Positions 30,649 through 39,022 of a stretch of 64,000 bases of DNA are shown piece by piece. This DNA comes from VFMC01 sp031404435. Its GTDB lineage: Bacteria > Actinomycetota > Acidimicrobiia > Acidimicrobiales > Ilumatobacteraceae. The notes beneath the pieces were generated by a model. The model was not told where the DNA came from. It searched no databases and worked only from the letters and a program-made list of their open reading frames with translations. The stretch lies in contig JANNHO010000339.1 in assembly GCA_031404435.1 (NCBI GenBank), positions 10,789-74,788 of the forward strand, given 5' to 3'. Each line of letters opens with the position of its first letter. Within the stretch, counting starts at the first letter, position 1. Made by a program: the position numbers and the translations under genes.

Positions 30649-32049
30649 GTGGCAGACGTGACGATTCCGCTGAGATCACGGCTGTCGGTGACCGTGGTGG
30701 CCGCATCGTCGCTGCTTGCTGCAGCCGGCGTGATCCATATCGCGCTGGTTCCGTCGCACATCGACGTGTGGGCCGCAGAGGGTGTTGGCTTCGCCGTCGC
30801 CGGATGGCTGCAACTCGCGCTCGCCGTCGGTCTCACGCGCCCAGGGGGCAGGCGGCTGCTCGGGATGTCGATTCTGGTCAACGTGGTGCTCGTGGCGATG
30901 TGGGTCGTCAGCCGCACCAGCGGGTTCCCGGTAGGCCCGTACGCCAACCACGCCGAGTCAGTGGCGTTCACCGACGCAGCAACGGCGGCCATGGAAACAG
31001 TTGCCATCGGTTTCGCGTCTGCGGCTCTTGCCCGCCCCGTACTCACCTCAGCCGTTCGGCACCGCAGTGCGGCCCTCATCCCGCTCATGGCGGTGGCACT
31101 GACCAGCGCGGTGCTCCTGTCGCCCAGCGCCCGCGACCATGCTGGATCCGCCCACGGCGACCATCCTGCAGCGGGAGCCGCTCTCGTCGCGTCAGTTGCC
31201 GTGCCCCTCGCAGTGTCGGAACCTGCCGTGCGCGAGTCGGCAGATCACGGTCACGGCGGCGCCACCAATGCCTTGGCGAATGCTCCAACCGCGGCACCCG
31301 TAGTCGCCAGTGTTCATGCTGACCCGGTCGTTCATGCCGACCCGGTCACACATGCGGTCGTCGCCGGCCCGGCCGTTGACGTGGCCGTTGACGACAAGGG
31401 GTTCTCCCTGCTGATGAACGGGCACCAGCACGAGGCCGAACCGCAGCCGATGGATTCGGCAACCACGGTGCTGCTCGCTCACCAGTTGGCCCGCACCGCG
31501 GAGTTGGTGGCGATGTACCCGACTGTGGCGGCAGCGGAGGCGGCCGGCTATCGCCGCCAGGGTCCGTTCTCGCCCGGCCTCGGCACCCACTACGGCAAGG
31601 GTGGCGACACCCTCGTCGGGGCGATCATCGATGAGGACAACGTGCTGGATCCGATGTTGATCTACGACGGAGCCGATCCAGATTCGAAGCTGAGTGGCTT
31701 CATGTACGTCGCGTTCGGTGTCGATGGTGTGCCGGAGGGGTTCGCTGGCGCCAACGACGTGTGGCACGAGCACACCAACGTGTGCCTGGTGGTCAACCCC
31801 GACGGCTCGACCGACGCGCCCCTCGGTGCCGACCGCAGCGATGTATCGCCGGAGCTGTGCGACCGGTACGGCGGTTTCCTTATCGACAACACCGGCTACA
31901 TGGTGCACGTGTGGACCGTGCCCGGCTACGAGAGTTCGCTCGGTGTGTTCAACAAGGTCAACCCCGCACTCACCTGCGCCGACGGCAGCTATTACATCAA
32001 GCTGATTGAGGAATGGGGCGACTCCGTCACTTCGTGCGCCGACGCGTAG
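30649..32049 (+). CDS. Membrane protein with His-rich linker and conserved C-terminal domain
   Basis: 466 aa. Residues 1-170 hold about five membrane helices. Residues about 170-265 form an Ala/Val/His-rich linker (HADPVVHADPVTHAVV, a duplicated HADPV unit). Residues 285-466 form an extracytoplasmic domain containing YRRQGPFSPGLGTHYGKGGD, DEDNVLDPMLIYDGADPDSKLSG and NDVWHEHTNVCLVV, ending in a Cys pair region. The same C-terminal pattern recurs in actinobacterial proteins of unknown function; the HxH motifs suggest metal binding. GTG start at 30649. No neighbour indicates a pathway. Confidence 0.7.
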   Translation: MADVTIPLRSRLSVTVVAASSLLAAAGVIHIALVPSHIDVWAAEGVGFAVAGWLQLALAVGLTRPGGRRLLGMSILVNVVLVAMWVVSRTSGFPVGPYANHAESVAFTDAATAAMETVAIGFASAALARPVLTSAVRHRSAALIPLMAVALTSAVLLSPSARDHAGSAHGDHPAAGAALVASVAVPLAVSEPAVRESADHGHGGATNALANAPTAAPVVASVHADPVVHADPVTHAVVAGPAVDVAVDDKGFSLLMNGHQHEAEPQPMDSATTVLLAHQLARTAELVAMYPTVAAAEAAGYRRQGPFSPGLGTHYGKGGDTLVGAIIDEDNVLDPMLIYDGADPDSKLSGFMYVAFGVDGVPEGFAGANDVWHEHTNVCLVVNPDGSTDAPLGADRSDVSPELCDRYGGFLIDNTGYMVHVWTVPGYESSLGVFNKVNPALTCADGSYYIKLIEEWGDSVTSCADA

Positions 32050-32065
32050 CCGGTCGCGCGCGCGG

Positions 32066-32572
32066 TCAGGTCGTCGCGGGCGGGCGCCGGAACGACACTG
32101 CGAGCTGAGCAACTGCTCCGCCGATGCCGACGGCGGCGGCGACGATCGCGCCGCTCCACCCGCTCCACACGATGTCAAAGGCATGATCAAGGGACCACTC
32201 GCCCGGCCCCACGATGGCGATCACCCATGCGGCAACCGCGATCGATGCGCAGTACTCCCAGCCTTCGCCTTTGCGGAAGATGAAGAACCCGACCTTCCAG
32301 TGCACGGTCACGATGGCGACGATCATCAACGCGATGACGGCGGCGGCGGCCAGCGGCGTCACGAACCCGAGCGCAAGCAGGAGTCCGGCTCCGACCTCGG
32401 TGGTCGCGGCCAGCCGAGCTTGCAGTGCGGGCCAGCGCATCCCGATCCCGCCGAACCACCCCGCCGTTCCGGCGAGGCCGGCGGGACCGAAGAATTTGTT
32501 GTAGCCGTGGTAGGCGAGGAACACGCCGAACACCACCCGCAGGACCAACAGGCCGAAGTTGAACTGGTTCAC
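32066..32572 (-). CDS. DoxX family membrane protein
   Basis: 168 aa with four helices: LVLRVVFGVFLAYHGYNKFF, then a GTAGWFGGIGMRWPALQARL loop, EVGAGLLLALGFVTPLAAAA and a final SGAIVAAAVGIGGA. The YHGYNKFFG and GWEY segments are typical of DoxX proteins, which form redox-linked membrane complexes in mycobacteria. The start overlaps the gpgS stop by 4 nt, so it is translated with gpgS. Confidence 0.85.
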   Translation of the reverse strand: MNQFNFGLLVLRVVFGVFLAYHGYNKFFGPAGLAGTAGWFGGIGMRWPALQARLAATTEVGAGLLLALGFVTPLAAAAVIALMIVAIVTVHWKVGFFIFRKGEGWEYCASIAVAAWVIAIVGPGEWSLDHAFDIVWSGWSGAIVAAAVGIGGAVAQLAVSFRRPPATT

Positions 32573-33483
32573 GAGGAGCTCCCTAGATCATGGGTGGTGC
32601 GTACTTGTTGGCTGCTGGCTCGCACTGGCGGGCGTTCTGCCAGATTGAGCGGAACGAGCGAACCGTCAGCGCGGGTCAGCGCGGGCGCCACGATAGAGAG
32701 TGCGGGATCGATTCGCGTCAGCGCGGTGGCCATCACCTCGGCGGCTTGCACCGACAGCGCATGCAGGCTGCGGTGGCGGTGGTGACGTACCCCCAGATCG
32801 ACCTGCGCGATGCTCTCAGGCCCGTAGGCGGCGGCGACGTCGAACAGCATTGCGATCTCCACGCCCCAACCCTCGACGAACGGGATCGATTCCAGCGCGC
32901 TTCGCCTGCCGGCAAACTCACCCGACAGCGGCTGCGCGAGTGGGGACAGGCCAGGCGCGAACAACGACAGCAATGGCCGAGCAACAAGTTCGGTCGTTCG
33001 CCCCCCGCCGCCGGCGTTGGTGGGCCGGTGGTACGACGCCTTGACGAGTTGCACCGAGTGGTCCTCGACGAGTGGGGCAAGCAGCCGAACGACCCAGTCA
33101 GGGGTGAACGATGTGACGTCGCCGTCGCACCACACCACCAGATCGCCGCCCGAGGCAACGAGCGATGCCCACAGCGCGTTGCCCTTCCCGTGACCGATCC
33201 CGTAAGCCGCATGGACCTCTTCGATGTGGATCACCCGTGCGCCGGCGGCAGCGGCAACGGCATGGGTGTCGTCGGTGGAGCGGTCGTCGAGCACGATCAA
33301 CTCGTCGACGAGGGGCACCGCCTCGACGAGTTGGCGGCGGGCGCTGGTGATCAGCTCGCCGACCGTTGCAGCCTCGTCACGGCACGGAAAGCACAGTGTG
33401 ACGGTGCGATCGCCCTTGGCCGCAAGCACCCGCTCCGCGGTCCATCCCGAGGGGTCGAAGGTGCGTGCAGTTCGAATGCTCAT
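32569..33483 (-). CDS. gpgS: Glucosyl-3-phosphoglycerate synthase
   Basis: 304 aa GT81 glycosyltransferase. It has CFPCRDEAATVGELI, ELIVLDDRSTDDTHAVAA, GKGNALWASLVAS and the DxD-type VWCDGDV, then FAPGLSPLAQPLSGEFAGRR and VEGWGVEIAMLFD. The enzyme makes glucosyl-3-phosphoglycerate, the first step to methylglucose lipopolysaccharides and glucosylglycerate. In mycobacteria gpgS (Rv1208) lies beside folP2 (Rv1207); here a folP-like gene is divergent from it, which keeps the pairing. ATG at 33483 with AGGA about 11 nt upstream. Confidence 0.92.
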   Translation of the reverse strand: MSIRTARTFDPSGWTAERVLAAKGDRTVTLCFPCRDEAATVGELITSARRQLVEAVPLVDELIVLDDRSTDDTHAVAAAAGARVIHIEEVHAAYGIGHGKGNALWASLVASGGDLVVWCDGDVTSFTPDWVVRLLAPLVEDHSVQLVKASYHRPTNAGGGGRTTELVARPLLSLFAPGLSPLAQPLSGEFAGRRSALESIPFVEGWGVEIAMLFDVAAAYGPESIAQVDLGVRHHRHRSLHALSVQAAEVMATALTRIDPALSIVAPALTRADGSLVPLNLAERPPVRASSQQVRTTHDLGSSS

Positions 33484-33516
33484 GATGCAGGCTTCCTGCG
33501 CGCTGCCGTCGGCCGA

Positions 33517-33530
33517 TAGGTTCGCCCGTC
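33517..33530 (+). promoter_or_regulatory. Putative leaderless promoter of folP2-like gene
   Basis: TAGGTT (33517-33522) precedes the ATG at 33531 by 8 nt, within the 47-bp gap to gpgS. Confidence 0.5.
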
Positions 33531-34277
33531 ATGCACCTCTTCGGCGTCGTCAACGCCAGCCCCGATTCCTTGCACGCCGACTCGATCGTGTCCACGCCGG
33601 ACGAAGCCGTGGCCAGGGCCAGAAGACTGCTCGCGGACGGTGCCGATTCGATCGACGTGGGCGGCCAGGGCTCGACCGACATCGCCGAGGTGGTCGACTG
33701 GCGGGTGGAGTGGGGTCGGCTCGAACACGTGATCCCCGCTCTGGCCGCGCTCGGTGTGGACGTGAGCGTCGACACCTGGCGCCCCGAAGTGGCCACACGG
33801 GCGCTGACGGCTGGAGCCACGGTGTTGAATGCCGCCGATGGGATGCAAATCGACGCGATGTGGGAAGTGGCTGCCGAACACGCGGTGCCGATCGTGGTGC
33901 CGTTCCTGTCCGGTCCCGATCCACGCTCGATGACCCTGGTGGCACACGACCCGGTCGGCACGATCACGGATTTTTTCGCCGCCCGCCTGGCTCAGGCCGA
34001 GCGCTACGGCGTGCGCGAGCGATGCATCCTCGACCCGGGGACGGGCTTCGCTCCGCCGAACTGGCCGTGGGAGGAGCGGTACATCTACCAGCGCGAGGTC
34101 TACACGCGGCTCGGCGAGTTGCGCCAGTTCGGCCTGCCGTTGTACGTCGCGTTGCCGTGGAAGCGCACCGCTCAACACGACGAACTGCTCGAGATCGTGG
34201 TCCGCCAGCAACCCGAGTACGGCCGGGTCCATTACCCCGAGCGGGTACGCGCGATCGAGGCCCGCCTCGGACTCTGA
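33531..34277 (+). CDS. folP2: Dihydropteroate synthase-like protein (FolP2 type)
   Basis: 248 aa TIM barrel of the DHPS family. It starts with GVVNASPDSLHADS, followed by RRLLADGADSIDVGGQGSTD, VSVDTWRPEVATRAL, VLNAADGMQIDAM and CILDPGTGFAP. The canonical STRPG phosphate-binding loop is reduced to GSTDIA, and the C-terminal R.H pair is not obvious, so true synthase activity is uncertain. The mycobacterial FolP2 lacks DHPS activity and lies next to gpgS, as here. Leaderless ATG. Folate genes folB-folK follow on the opposite strand. Confidence 0.8.
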   Translation: MHLFGVVNASPDSLHADSIVSTPDEAVARARRLLADGADSIDVGGQGSTDIAEVVDWRVEWGRLEHVIPALAALGVDVSVDTWRPEVATRALTAGATVLNAADGMQIDAMWEVAAEHAVPIVVPFLSGPDPRSMTLVAHDPVGTITDFFAARLAQAERYGVRERCILDPGTGFAPPNWPWEERYIYQREVYTRLGELRQFGLPLYVALPWKRTAQHDELLEIVVRQQPEYGRVHYPERVRAIEARLGL

Positions 34278-34318
34278 GGCTGTCACGACCGCTGCGTTGC
34301 GCAACCGAGCGACGGCTG

Positions 34319-35185
34319 TCATTCTGCCGGGAGCACGAGTGGGCCGCGCGGGTGAACCTCATCGGCGGGAAGTGCGTCGTCCCAACCGACGGGGCACCGT
34401 TCGGGCGCGACCTCAGCCAGCGGGGCGAGCACGAAGCGGCGTTCTGCGTAGCGCGGGTGCGGGATCGTCAGTTGTGGGTCGTCGATGCGAATGTCGTCGT
34501 AGAACAACACGTCGACATCGAGCGTTCGCGGCCCCCAGTGAACGACGCGCTGGCGGAGCGCCTCGGCCTCGATCTGGCGGCACCGGCGCAAGAACGCGTA
34601 CGGGTCGAGCGTGGTGCGGACGGCGACGACCATGTTGAGGTACCGGCCCTGCTGGTCGGGACCGCCCACCGGGTCGGTCTCGAACACCTGCGACATGGCC
34701 TGCACATTGGGCAGGGACGTGACGGCGGAGCGCAGGAAGCCCTCTCGGTCGCCGAGGCTGGAACCGAGCGCCACGATGGCGAGGTGCGACTCGCGGTCCA
34801 CGACGTCGTAGTCGCGGCGGTGGCGGCGGATGCTGACGGCGGTGGTGCTCACCTGTTCGGGGATTGGTGGCCGCAGCTTGGTGACAGTGACGTCGACGGC
34901 CTCCACGCGGTCGATGGCGAGCACCACTTCGGCCACCCGGTCGGCGAGCCGCTCCAGCAGCAGATCCTTCGATTCGCGCACTGCCTGCGCGACGCGTTCG
35001 GCGACGTCGCCGTAGTTCGCGGTGTCCGCCAGCTCATCGGTGCGGCCGGCGTCGCGCAGGTCGACGAACAGGTCGAGATCGATCTGGACCGGCTGCGCGA
35101 TGGTGCGCTCGTGGGGCAGAACACCAACAATCGTGGTGACGAGCAGACCACGGATCTCGATCGAGTCGGACGGGAGGGAGGACAT
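34319..35185 (-). CDS. folBK: Dihydroneopterin aldolase / HPPK fusion
   Basis: 288 aa. Residues about 8-118 are FolB: IEIRGLLVTTIVGVLPHERT, QPVQIDLDLFVDLRDAGRTD and the VTVTKLRPPIP ending. Residues about 135-288 are FolK: VALGSSLGDREGFLRSAV, YLNMVVAVRTTLDPYAFL, the PRTLDVDVLFYDD ATP/Mg site and IPHPRYAERRFVLAPLAEV. The pair converts dihydroneopterin to 6-hydroxymethyl-dihydropterin and pyrophosphorylates it. In many actinobacteria the two genes are adjacent but separate; here they are one frame. The ATG at 35185 is preferred to one 53 codons upstream, which adds a non-family tail. Confidence 0.92.
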   Translation of the reverse strand: MSSLPSDSIEIRGLLVTTIVGVLPHERTIAQPVQIDLDLFVDLRDAGRTDELADTANYGDVAERVAQAVRESKDLLLERLADRVAEVVLAIDRVEAVDVTVTKLRPPIPEQVSTTAVSIRRHRRDYDVVDRESHLAIVALGSSLGDREGFLRSAVTSLPNVQAMSQVFETDPVGGPDQQGRYLNMVVAVRTTLDPYAFLRRCRQIEAEALRQRVVHWGPRTLDVDVLFYDDIRIDDPQLTIPHPRYAERRFVLAPLAEVAPERCPVGWDDALPADEVHPRGPLVLPAE

Positions 35186-35354
35186 GGTGAGGGCTCCGAG
35201 CGCTCGATTCGAAGCGAGCATGATCTGGCAGGAGTGCCATGGCGGTACGTGGTCGGCAACGGTATCCGACGGTCGCCGAAGTCGGGCCACCGACGGCCGG
35301 CCGGCCGGCCCACTGGCGTTGCGCTCGGGTGGTTTACTCGTCACCCGAACGGGG

Positions 35355-35367
35355 TACTTTCGCCCTC
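35355..35367 (+). promoter_or_regulatory. Putative leaderless promoter of potD-like operon
   Basis: TACTTT (35355-35360) precedes the ATG at 35368 by 7 nt. Confidence 0.5.
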
Positions 35368-36522
35368 ATGGACATAGTTCCCATCACCTCAACCCGCACA
35401 CCTTCTCGCATGCCTCGGCCCGATTCGGGGTTGTCGCGCCGCTCGCTGTTCGCCATGGCCGCGGCAGTCGGTCCGGCGATGCTGCTGGCATCGTGCGGCG
35501 ACGACGAGCCCGCCACCCCGGCCGCTTCAGCCGATGACACCACTGGTGCCGAGGCGGCCGACCTGACCGGCACGCTCAACTTGTTGAACTTCACCGGCTG
35601 GGCCGGCCCGACCACCTATGCCGATTTCGCTGCGGCGTTCCCCGGAGCGACGGTCAACGAGATCGCCTGGGCATCGAATGACGACACCATCACCAAGGCC
35701 AAAGATCGCGCTGGCGACATCGATGTCGTGCTGGTGGACGGCACCACGTTCCCGCGGCTCACCGCCATCGGTGCGCTCGCCACCCTCGGAGACCTGCCCA
35801 ACCTCGCCGCCGTGAGCAACGCGTACAAGAACAACAGCTGGGATCCCGACAATGCATCGTTCGCGCCGACCGATCACGGGCGCACCGGCATCATCTACCG
35901 CAAGGACCTCGTCACCACGGCGCCCACGTCGTGGGCAGACTTCTTCGCCATGGCACCCGAGTACACCGGGAAGGTCGCCATGCTCGATTATCAGCTCAGC
36001 GTGATGGCCAACGTTTTGCAGATGATGGGCCTCCCGCACAGCTCCACCGACCAGGCCGACCTCGACCAGGTGCTCGAGGTGCTCACGACGGTGAAGCCGC
36101 ACCTGCTGGCGATCTCCACCGAGGTGGGCAGCACCGTTGCCGCAGGCGATGCGGTGATGGCGATGTGCGATGCGTACGACGCCCAATCGGCGCTCACCAC
36201 GAACCCCGACGTGGTGTGGGTCGACCCGAGCGAAGGCCAGGTCGGCTACCTCGAGGGGCTGGCCGTGCTCGAAGGCCCGCGCAACGATCTCGCCAGAGCC
36301 TTCGTCAACTTCTTCCTCGAACCGAAGAACTACGCCTCGTTCATCAACGCGGTCGCGTCCCCGTACGTGCAACCGGACAACCCCGACATCGACGAGGTGT
36401 TGAAGAGTTCGCCGGTGATCAACCCTCCGGCCGGGGTGGTGGAGAAGGTGAACTTCCACGACTTCCTCGGCGAATCGCAGCCGATGTGGGACGCCGTTTG
36501 GGACGCGTTCAAGGCCGCTTGA
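35368..36522 (+). CDS. potD: Polyamine-type ABC transporter substrate-binding protein (Tat/lipoprotein)
   Basis: 384 aa. The N-terminus has a twin-arginine motif (LSRRSLFAM) and a lipobox (LLASC), so it is probably exported by Tat and lipid-anchored. The mature part begins GTLNLLNFTGWAGPTTYADF, the PotD-like strand that starts spermidine/putrescine-binding proteins, and continues DVVLVDGTTFPRL, GRTGIIYRKDLV and DAVMAMCDAYDAQSA. The substrate is inferred as a polyamine or related amine. First gene of an operon with two permeases 1 nt and -11 nt apart. Confidence 0.85.
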   Translation: MDIVPITSTRTPSRMPRPDSGLSRRSLFAMAAAVGPAMLLASCGDDEPATPAASADDTTGAEAADLTGTLNLLNFTGWAGPTTYADFAAAFPGATVNEIAWASNDDTITKAKDRAGDIDVVLVDGTTFPRLTAIGALATLGDLPNLAAVSNAYKNNSWDPDNASFAPTDHGRTGIIYRKDLVTTAPTSWADFFAMAPEYTGKVAMLDYQLSVMANVLQMMGLPHSSTDQADLDQVLEVLTTVKPHLLAISTEVGSTVAAGDAVMAMCDAYDAQSALTTNPDVVWVDPSEGQVGYLEGLAVLEGPRNDLARAFVNFFLEPKNYASFINAVASPYVQPDNPDIDEVLKSSPVINPPAGVVEKVNFHDFLGESQPMWDAVWDAFKAA

Positions 36523-36523
36523 T

Positions 36524-37426
36524 GTGACCGCGCTGCTGAATCGAGACGGCTCAGCTCGTGTACCGGGTCGGTTGCGACTGGGCCCGCTCGTGGTACCGGA
36601 CTGGGCGCTCGTCGTGGTGGTGTGCCTGATCCCCATCGGGTTCATGGTCGTGCAATCATTCGGCCGCGCCAACCCGATCACCCTCGACGTCGAGCTGACC
36701 GGAACCATCGACAGCTACCGCACGTTGCTGTCCGAGACGTACCGGCCGGTGCTGGTACGTTCGCTGACGCTGTCGGCGATGACGGTCGCGTTGTGCCTGG
36801 CGATCGGCACCCCTGCGGCGCTCGCGCTGAGCCGCCTACAGGGCACGTCACGCAACCTCGCGTTGCTGGCGGTGATGCTGCCGTCGTTCGTCAGCTTCAC
36901 GGTACGGGTGTTCGCATGGCAGGGAGTCCTCGCCACCGGAGGGCCGCTCGAATCGGTGACCGGGGCACAGTTGCTGTTCCGGCCGCCGGCGGTGCTGCTC
37001 GGCATGATCACCGCGTACGTTCCGCTGTTCGTCCTCCCCGCGTATGTTGCGCTCGCTCGCGTTCCCATGTCGCTGCTCGATGCCGCATCCGACCTTGGGG
37101 CGCGTCACTGGCGTCAGTTGCTGACGATCACCCTGCCGCTCGCCGTGCCAGGCATCGTCACCGGCGCGGTCGTGGTCGGCGTGTTGTCGGTGGGGGAGTT
37201 CATCGTCCCCGCCGTGCTTGGCGGCGGCAAGGTGCTACTGCTCGGGAACATCCTCGCCGAACGCGGGGCCGGCCGAGACCAGCCGCTTGGCGGAGCGATC
37301 ACCACGTTCATGCTGCTCGCGTTCGCGGTCGGTTCCATGGTGGTGCTCTGGTTCCGACGCCGCAGCTCGGGCACCGGGCTCGCTGGTACCGGGCCAGCAA
37401 TCAGCGGTGCCGTCGATGCCCCGTAG
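36524..37426 (+). CDS. potB: ABC transporter permease, PotB type
   Basis: 300 aa, six helices. The EAA loop is LLDAASDLGARHWRQLLTITLPLAVPGI. Earlier parts are typical of PotB: ALVVVVCLIPIGFMVVQSFG, MLPSFVSFTVRVFAWQGVL and YVPLFVLPAYVALARVP. The GTG at 36524 begins 1 nt after the potD stop. Its stop overlaps the potC start by 11 nt. Works with PotD and PotC in amine import. Confidence 0.88.
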   Translation: MTALLNRDGSARVPGRLRLGPLVVPDWALVVVVCLIPIGFMVVQSFGRANPITLDVELTGTIDSYRTLLSETYRPVLVRSLTLSAMTVALCLAIGTPAALALSRLQGTSRNLALLAVMLPSFVSFTVRVFAWQGVLATGGPLESVTGAQLLFRPPAVLLGMITAYVPLFVLPAYVALARVPMSLLDAASDLGARHWRQLLTITLPLAVPGIVTGAVVVGVLSVGEFIVPAVLGGGKVLLLGNILAERGAGRDQPLGGAITTFMLLAFAVGSMVVLWFRRRSSGTGLAGTGPAISGAVDAP

Positions 37427-38225
37427 GCGGCACCGCGGCACGCTCGCCAACGCCGTGCTGGCCGCGTTGGTCGTCGTGCTGTATGCGCCGCTGGTGTTCC
37501 TCATCGTCGCCAGCTTCAACTCCAACCCAGCGTCAACCGCATGGGATGGGTTCACCACTTCCTGGTACGTGAACGCGTTCGATGACCCGGCGCTGCGCAG
37601 GGCGGTCGGCGTCAGCGTGCGGCTGGCGTTGACGGCGTCGGCTCTGTCGGTGGTGGTGGGCACCGCTGCGGCGATCGCTGCCCGCAGGTCGCGCCTGCTG
37701 CTACGCGCCAACGCGGTGCTGGCAACCGCGCGTGTCGCCACACCGGAGATCATCCTCGCCACCGGGCTCGCCGCTCTGCTGCCCACACTGCAGATCGCAT
37801 TCGGGTTCCGGCCGATGCTGATTGCCCACGTCGCCTACCTATCGGCGTACGTCACCCTGATCGTCGGTGCCCGCGCCGCAGGGGCCAGCAGCGATCTCGA
37901 AGAAGCGGCGCTCGATCTCGGGGCCCGGCGATGGCAGGTGCTGCGAGACATCGTGTTGCCCGACCTCCGTCCGGCCATCGTGTCGGCGGGACTGCTCACC
38001 TTGGCGTTCTCGTTCGACGACGTGGCGCTCTCGCTGGCGTTGCGCGGCCCGAACGACACCACGGTGCCGATCTACATCTTCTCCGCCGTTCAACGCCGGG
38101 TCACACCAGCGATCCATGCTGTCGGGGCGCTGATCGTGGCCGTCGGCGTGGTCGCGTTCGTTGCCGCCACGCTCGTGAACCGCGCCGTCGCCATGGGCGG
38201 CACCGAGGTTCACCGCCGACCGTAG
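37416..38225 (+). CDS. potC: ABC transporter permease, PotC type
   Basis: 269 aa, six helices. It starts with AALVVVLYAPLVFLIVASFN, has TARVATPEIILATGLAALL and the EAA loop LEEAALDLGARRWQVLRDIVLPDLRP. It ends with VGALIVAVGVVAFVAATLV. The ATG at 37416 lies within the potB 3' end; a much longer frame overlaps potB and is discarded. No potA ATPase gene follows: the next gene is convergent and overlaps by 16 nt. The ATPase must be encoded elsewhere or shared. Confidence 0.87.
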   Translation: MPRRRHRGTLANAVLAALVVVLYAPLVFLIVASFNSNPASTAWDGFTTSWYVNAFDDPALRRAVGVSVRLALTASALSVVVGTAAAIAARRSRLLLRANAVLATARVATPEIILATGLAALLPTLQIAFGFRPMLIAHVAYLSAYVTLIVGARAAGASSDLEEAALDLGARRWQVLRDIVLPDLRPAIVSAGLLTLAFSFDDVALSLALRGPNDTTVPIYIFSAVQRRVTPAIHAVGALIVAVGVVAFVAATLVNRAVAMGGTEVHRRP

Positions 38226-39022
38226 AAGCCCATCCGCTCGTCGTCGGTGAACGTCACGCCCGGCCGGTCGTAGTACGAGAACACCGCCACCACGCGGTCG
38301 CGGTGGCCCTCGACCGGTGTGACCCGGTGCGCCGTATCGATCCCACGGAAGACGTTCAGCGTGCCAGGCATGATCGCGCGTGTGATCACTTCGGGATCCT
38401 TGCCGGCGAGCAGCCGGGCGACTCCGTCATGGTTCGGATCATCGGCGGTGCGCAGGTCGCGGCGGTACTGGAACTCCCCGCCGGCCATCGGTGCCTGGAG
38501 CAGCAGCGTGACGGTGAACGCGGCACGGTCGAAGTGCCAGTTGAGCGCCTCGCCGTGCCGGTAGGACATCACGTTCACCCGGGCCATCGGGTCGTCCATG
38601 AGGTACAGACGCTCGGCGCCGATCACGTCTGCGAGCAATTGCCGCAGACCCCCGTGTTCGTAGATCGACACGACCGGCGACTGCGCCACCTGGTCGGCGC
38701 ACACCGTTCGGTTGGTGGTCTCCATCAGCGCCAGCGCTGGATGGGTCGGGTCGACGCCCGCGACAGCAGCGGCGAAGTAGATGTTGTGCCGCCGACGGTG
38801 GACGAAGCTGTGCCCGTCGATCAGCGGACGCAGGCTGCGTAGCGCAATGCCGATCGCGTGAGCGGTGACGAACCGATCCAGGTTGAACATCCCGTCAGCG
38901 GCCAGATCGGCGCGGCACCGTTGCACGAGTGAGGCATACGCCACCGACCCCGGGTCGTGGAGCGGGTACGAGCTGAGATCGATCTCCGCCTCGATCGGCA
39001 CTGGTGCAGGATGGTCAGACAT
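38210..39022 (-). CDS. 2-oxoglutarate/Fe(II)-dependent oxygenase of the HalD/BesD fold
   Basis: 270 aa. The metal site reads LNWHFDRAAFTVTLLLQAP (HxD) with the distal His in GIDTAHRVTPVEGHRDRVVA, and GGEFQYRRDL between them. The layout is that of the ArpA/HalD/BesD group. Halogenating members have Gly in place of the Asp; the Asp here predicts hydroxylation. Members of this group modify free amino acids or related amines and often lie near polyamine-type ABC transporters, as here. It overlaps potC (16 nt, convergent) and the CocE-like gene start (8 nt). Confidence 0.8.
   Translation of the reverse strand: MSDHPAPVPIEAEIDLSSYPLHDPGSVAYASLVQRCRADLAADGMFNLDRFVTAHAIGIALRSLRPLIDGHSFVHRRRHNIYFAAAVAGVDPTHPALALMETTNRTVCADQVAQSPVVSIYEHGGLRQLLADVIGAERLYLMDDPMARVNVMSYRHGEALNWHFDRAAFTVTLLLQAPMAGGEFQYRRDLRTADDPNHDGVARLLAGKDPEVITRAIMPGTLNVFRGIDTAHRVTPVEGHRDRVVAVFSYYDRPGVTFTDDERMGFYGRR

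Noticed and set aside
33224..35377. 717-codon ORF across folP2 and folBK
   Set aside because: It runs through two recognised genes in wrong frames and is Arg-rich.
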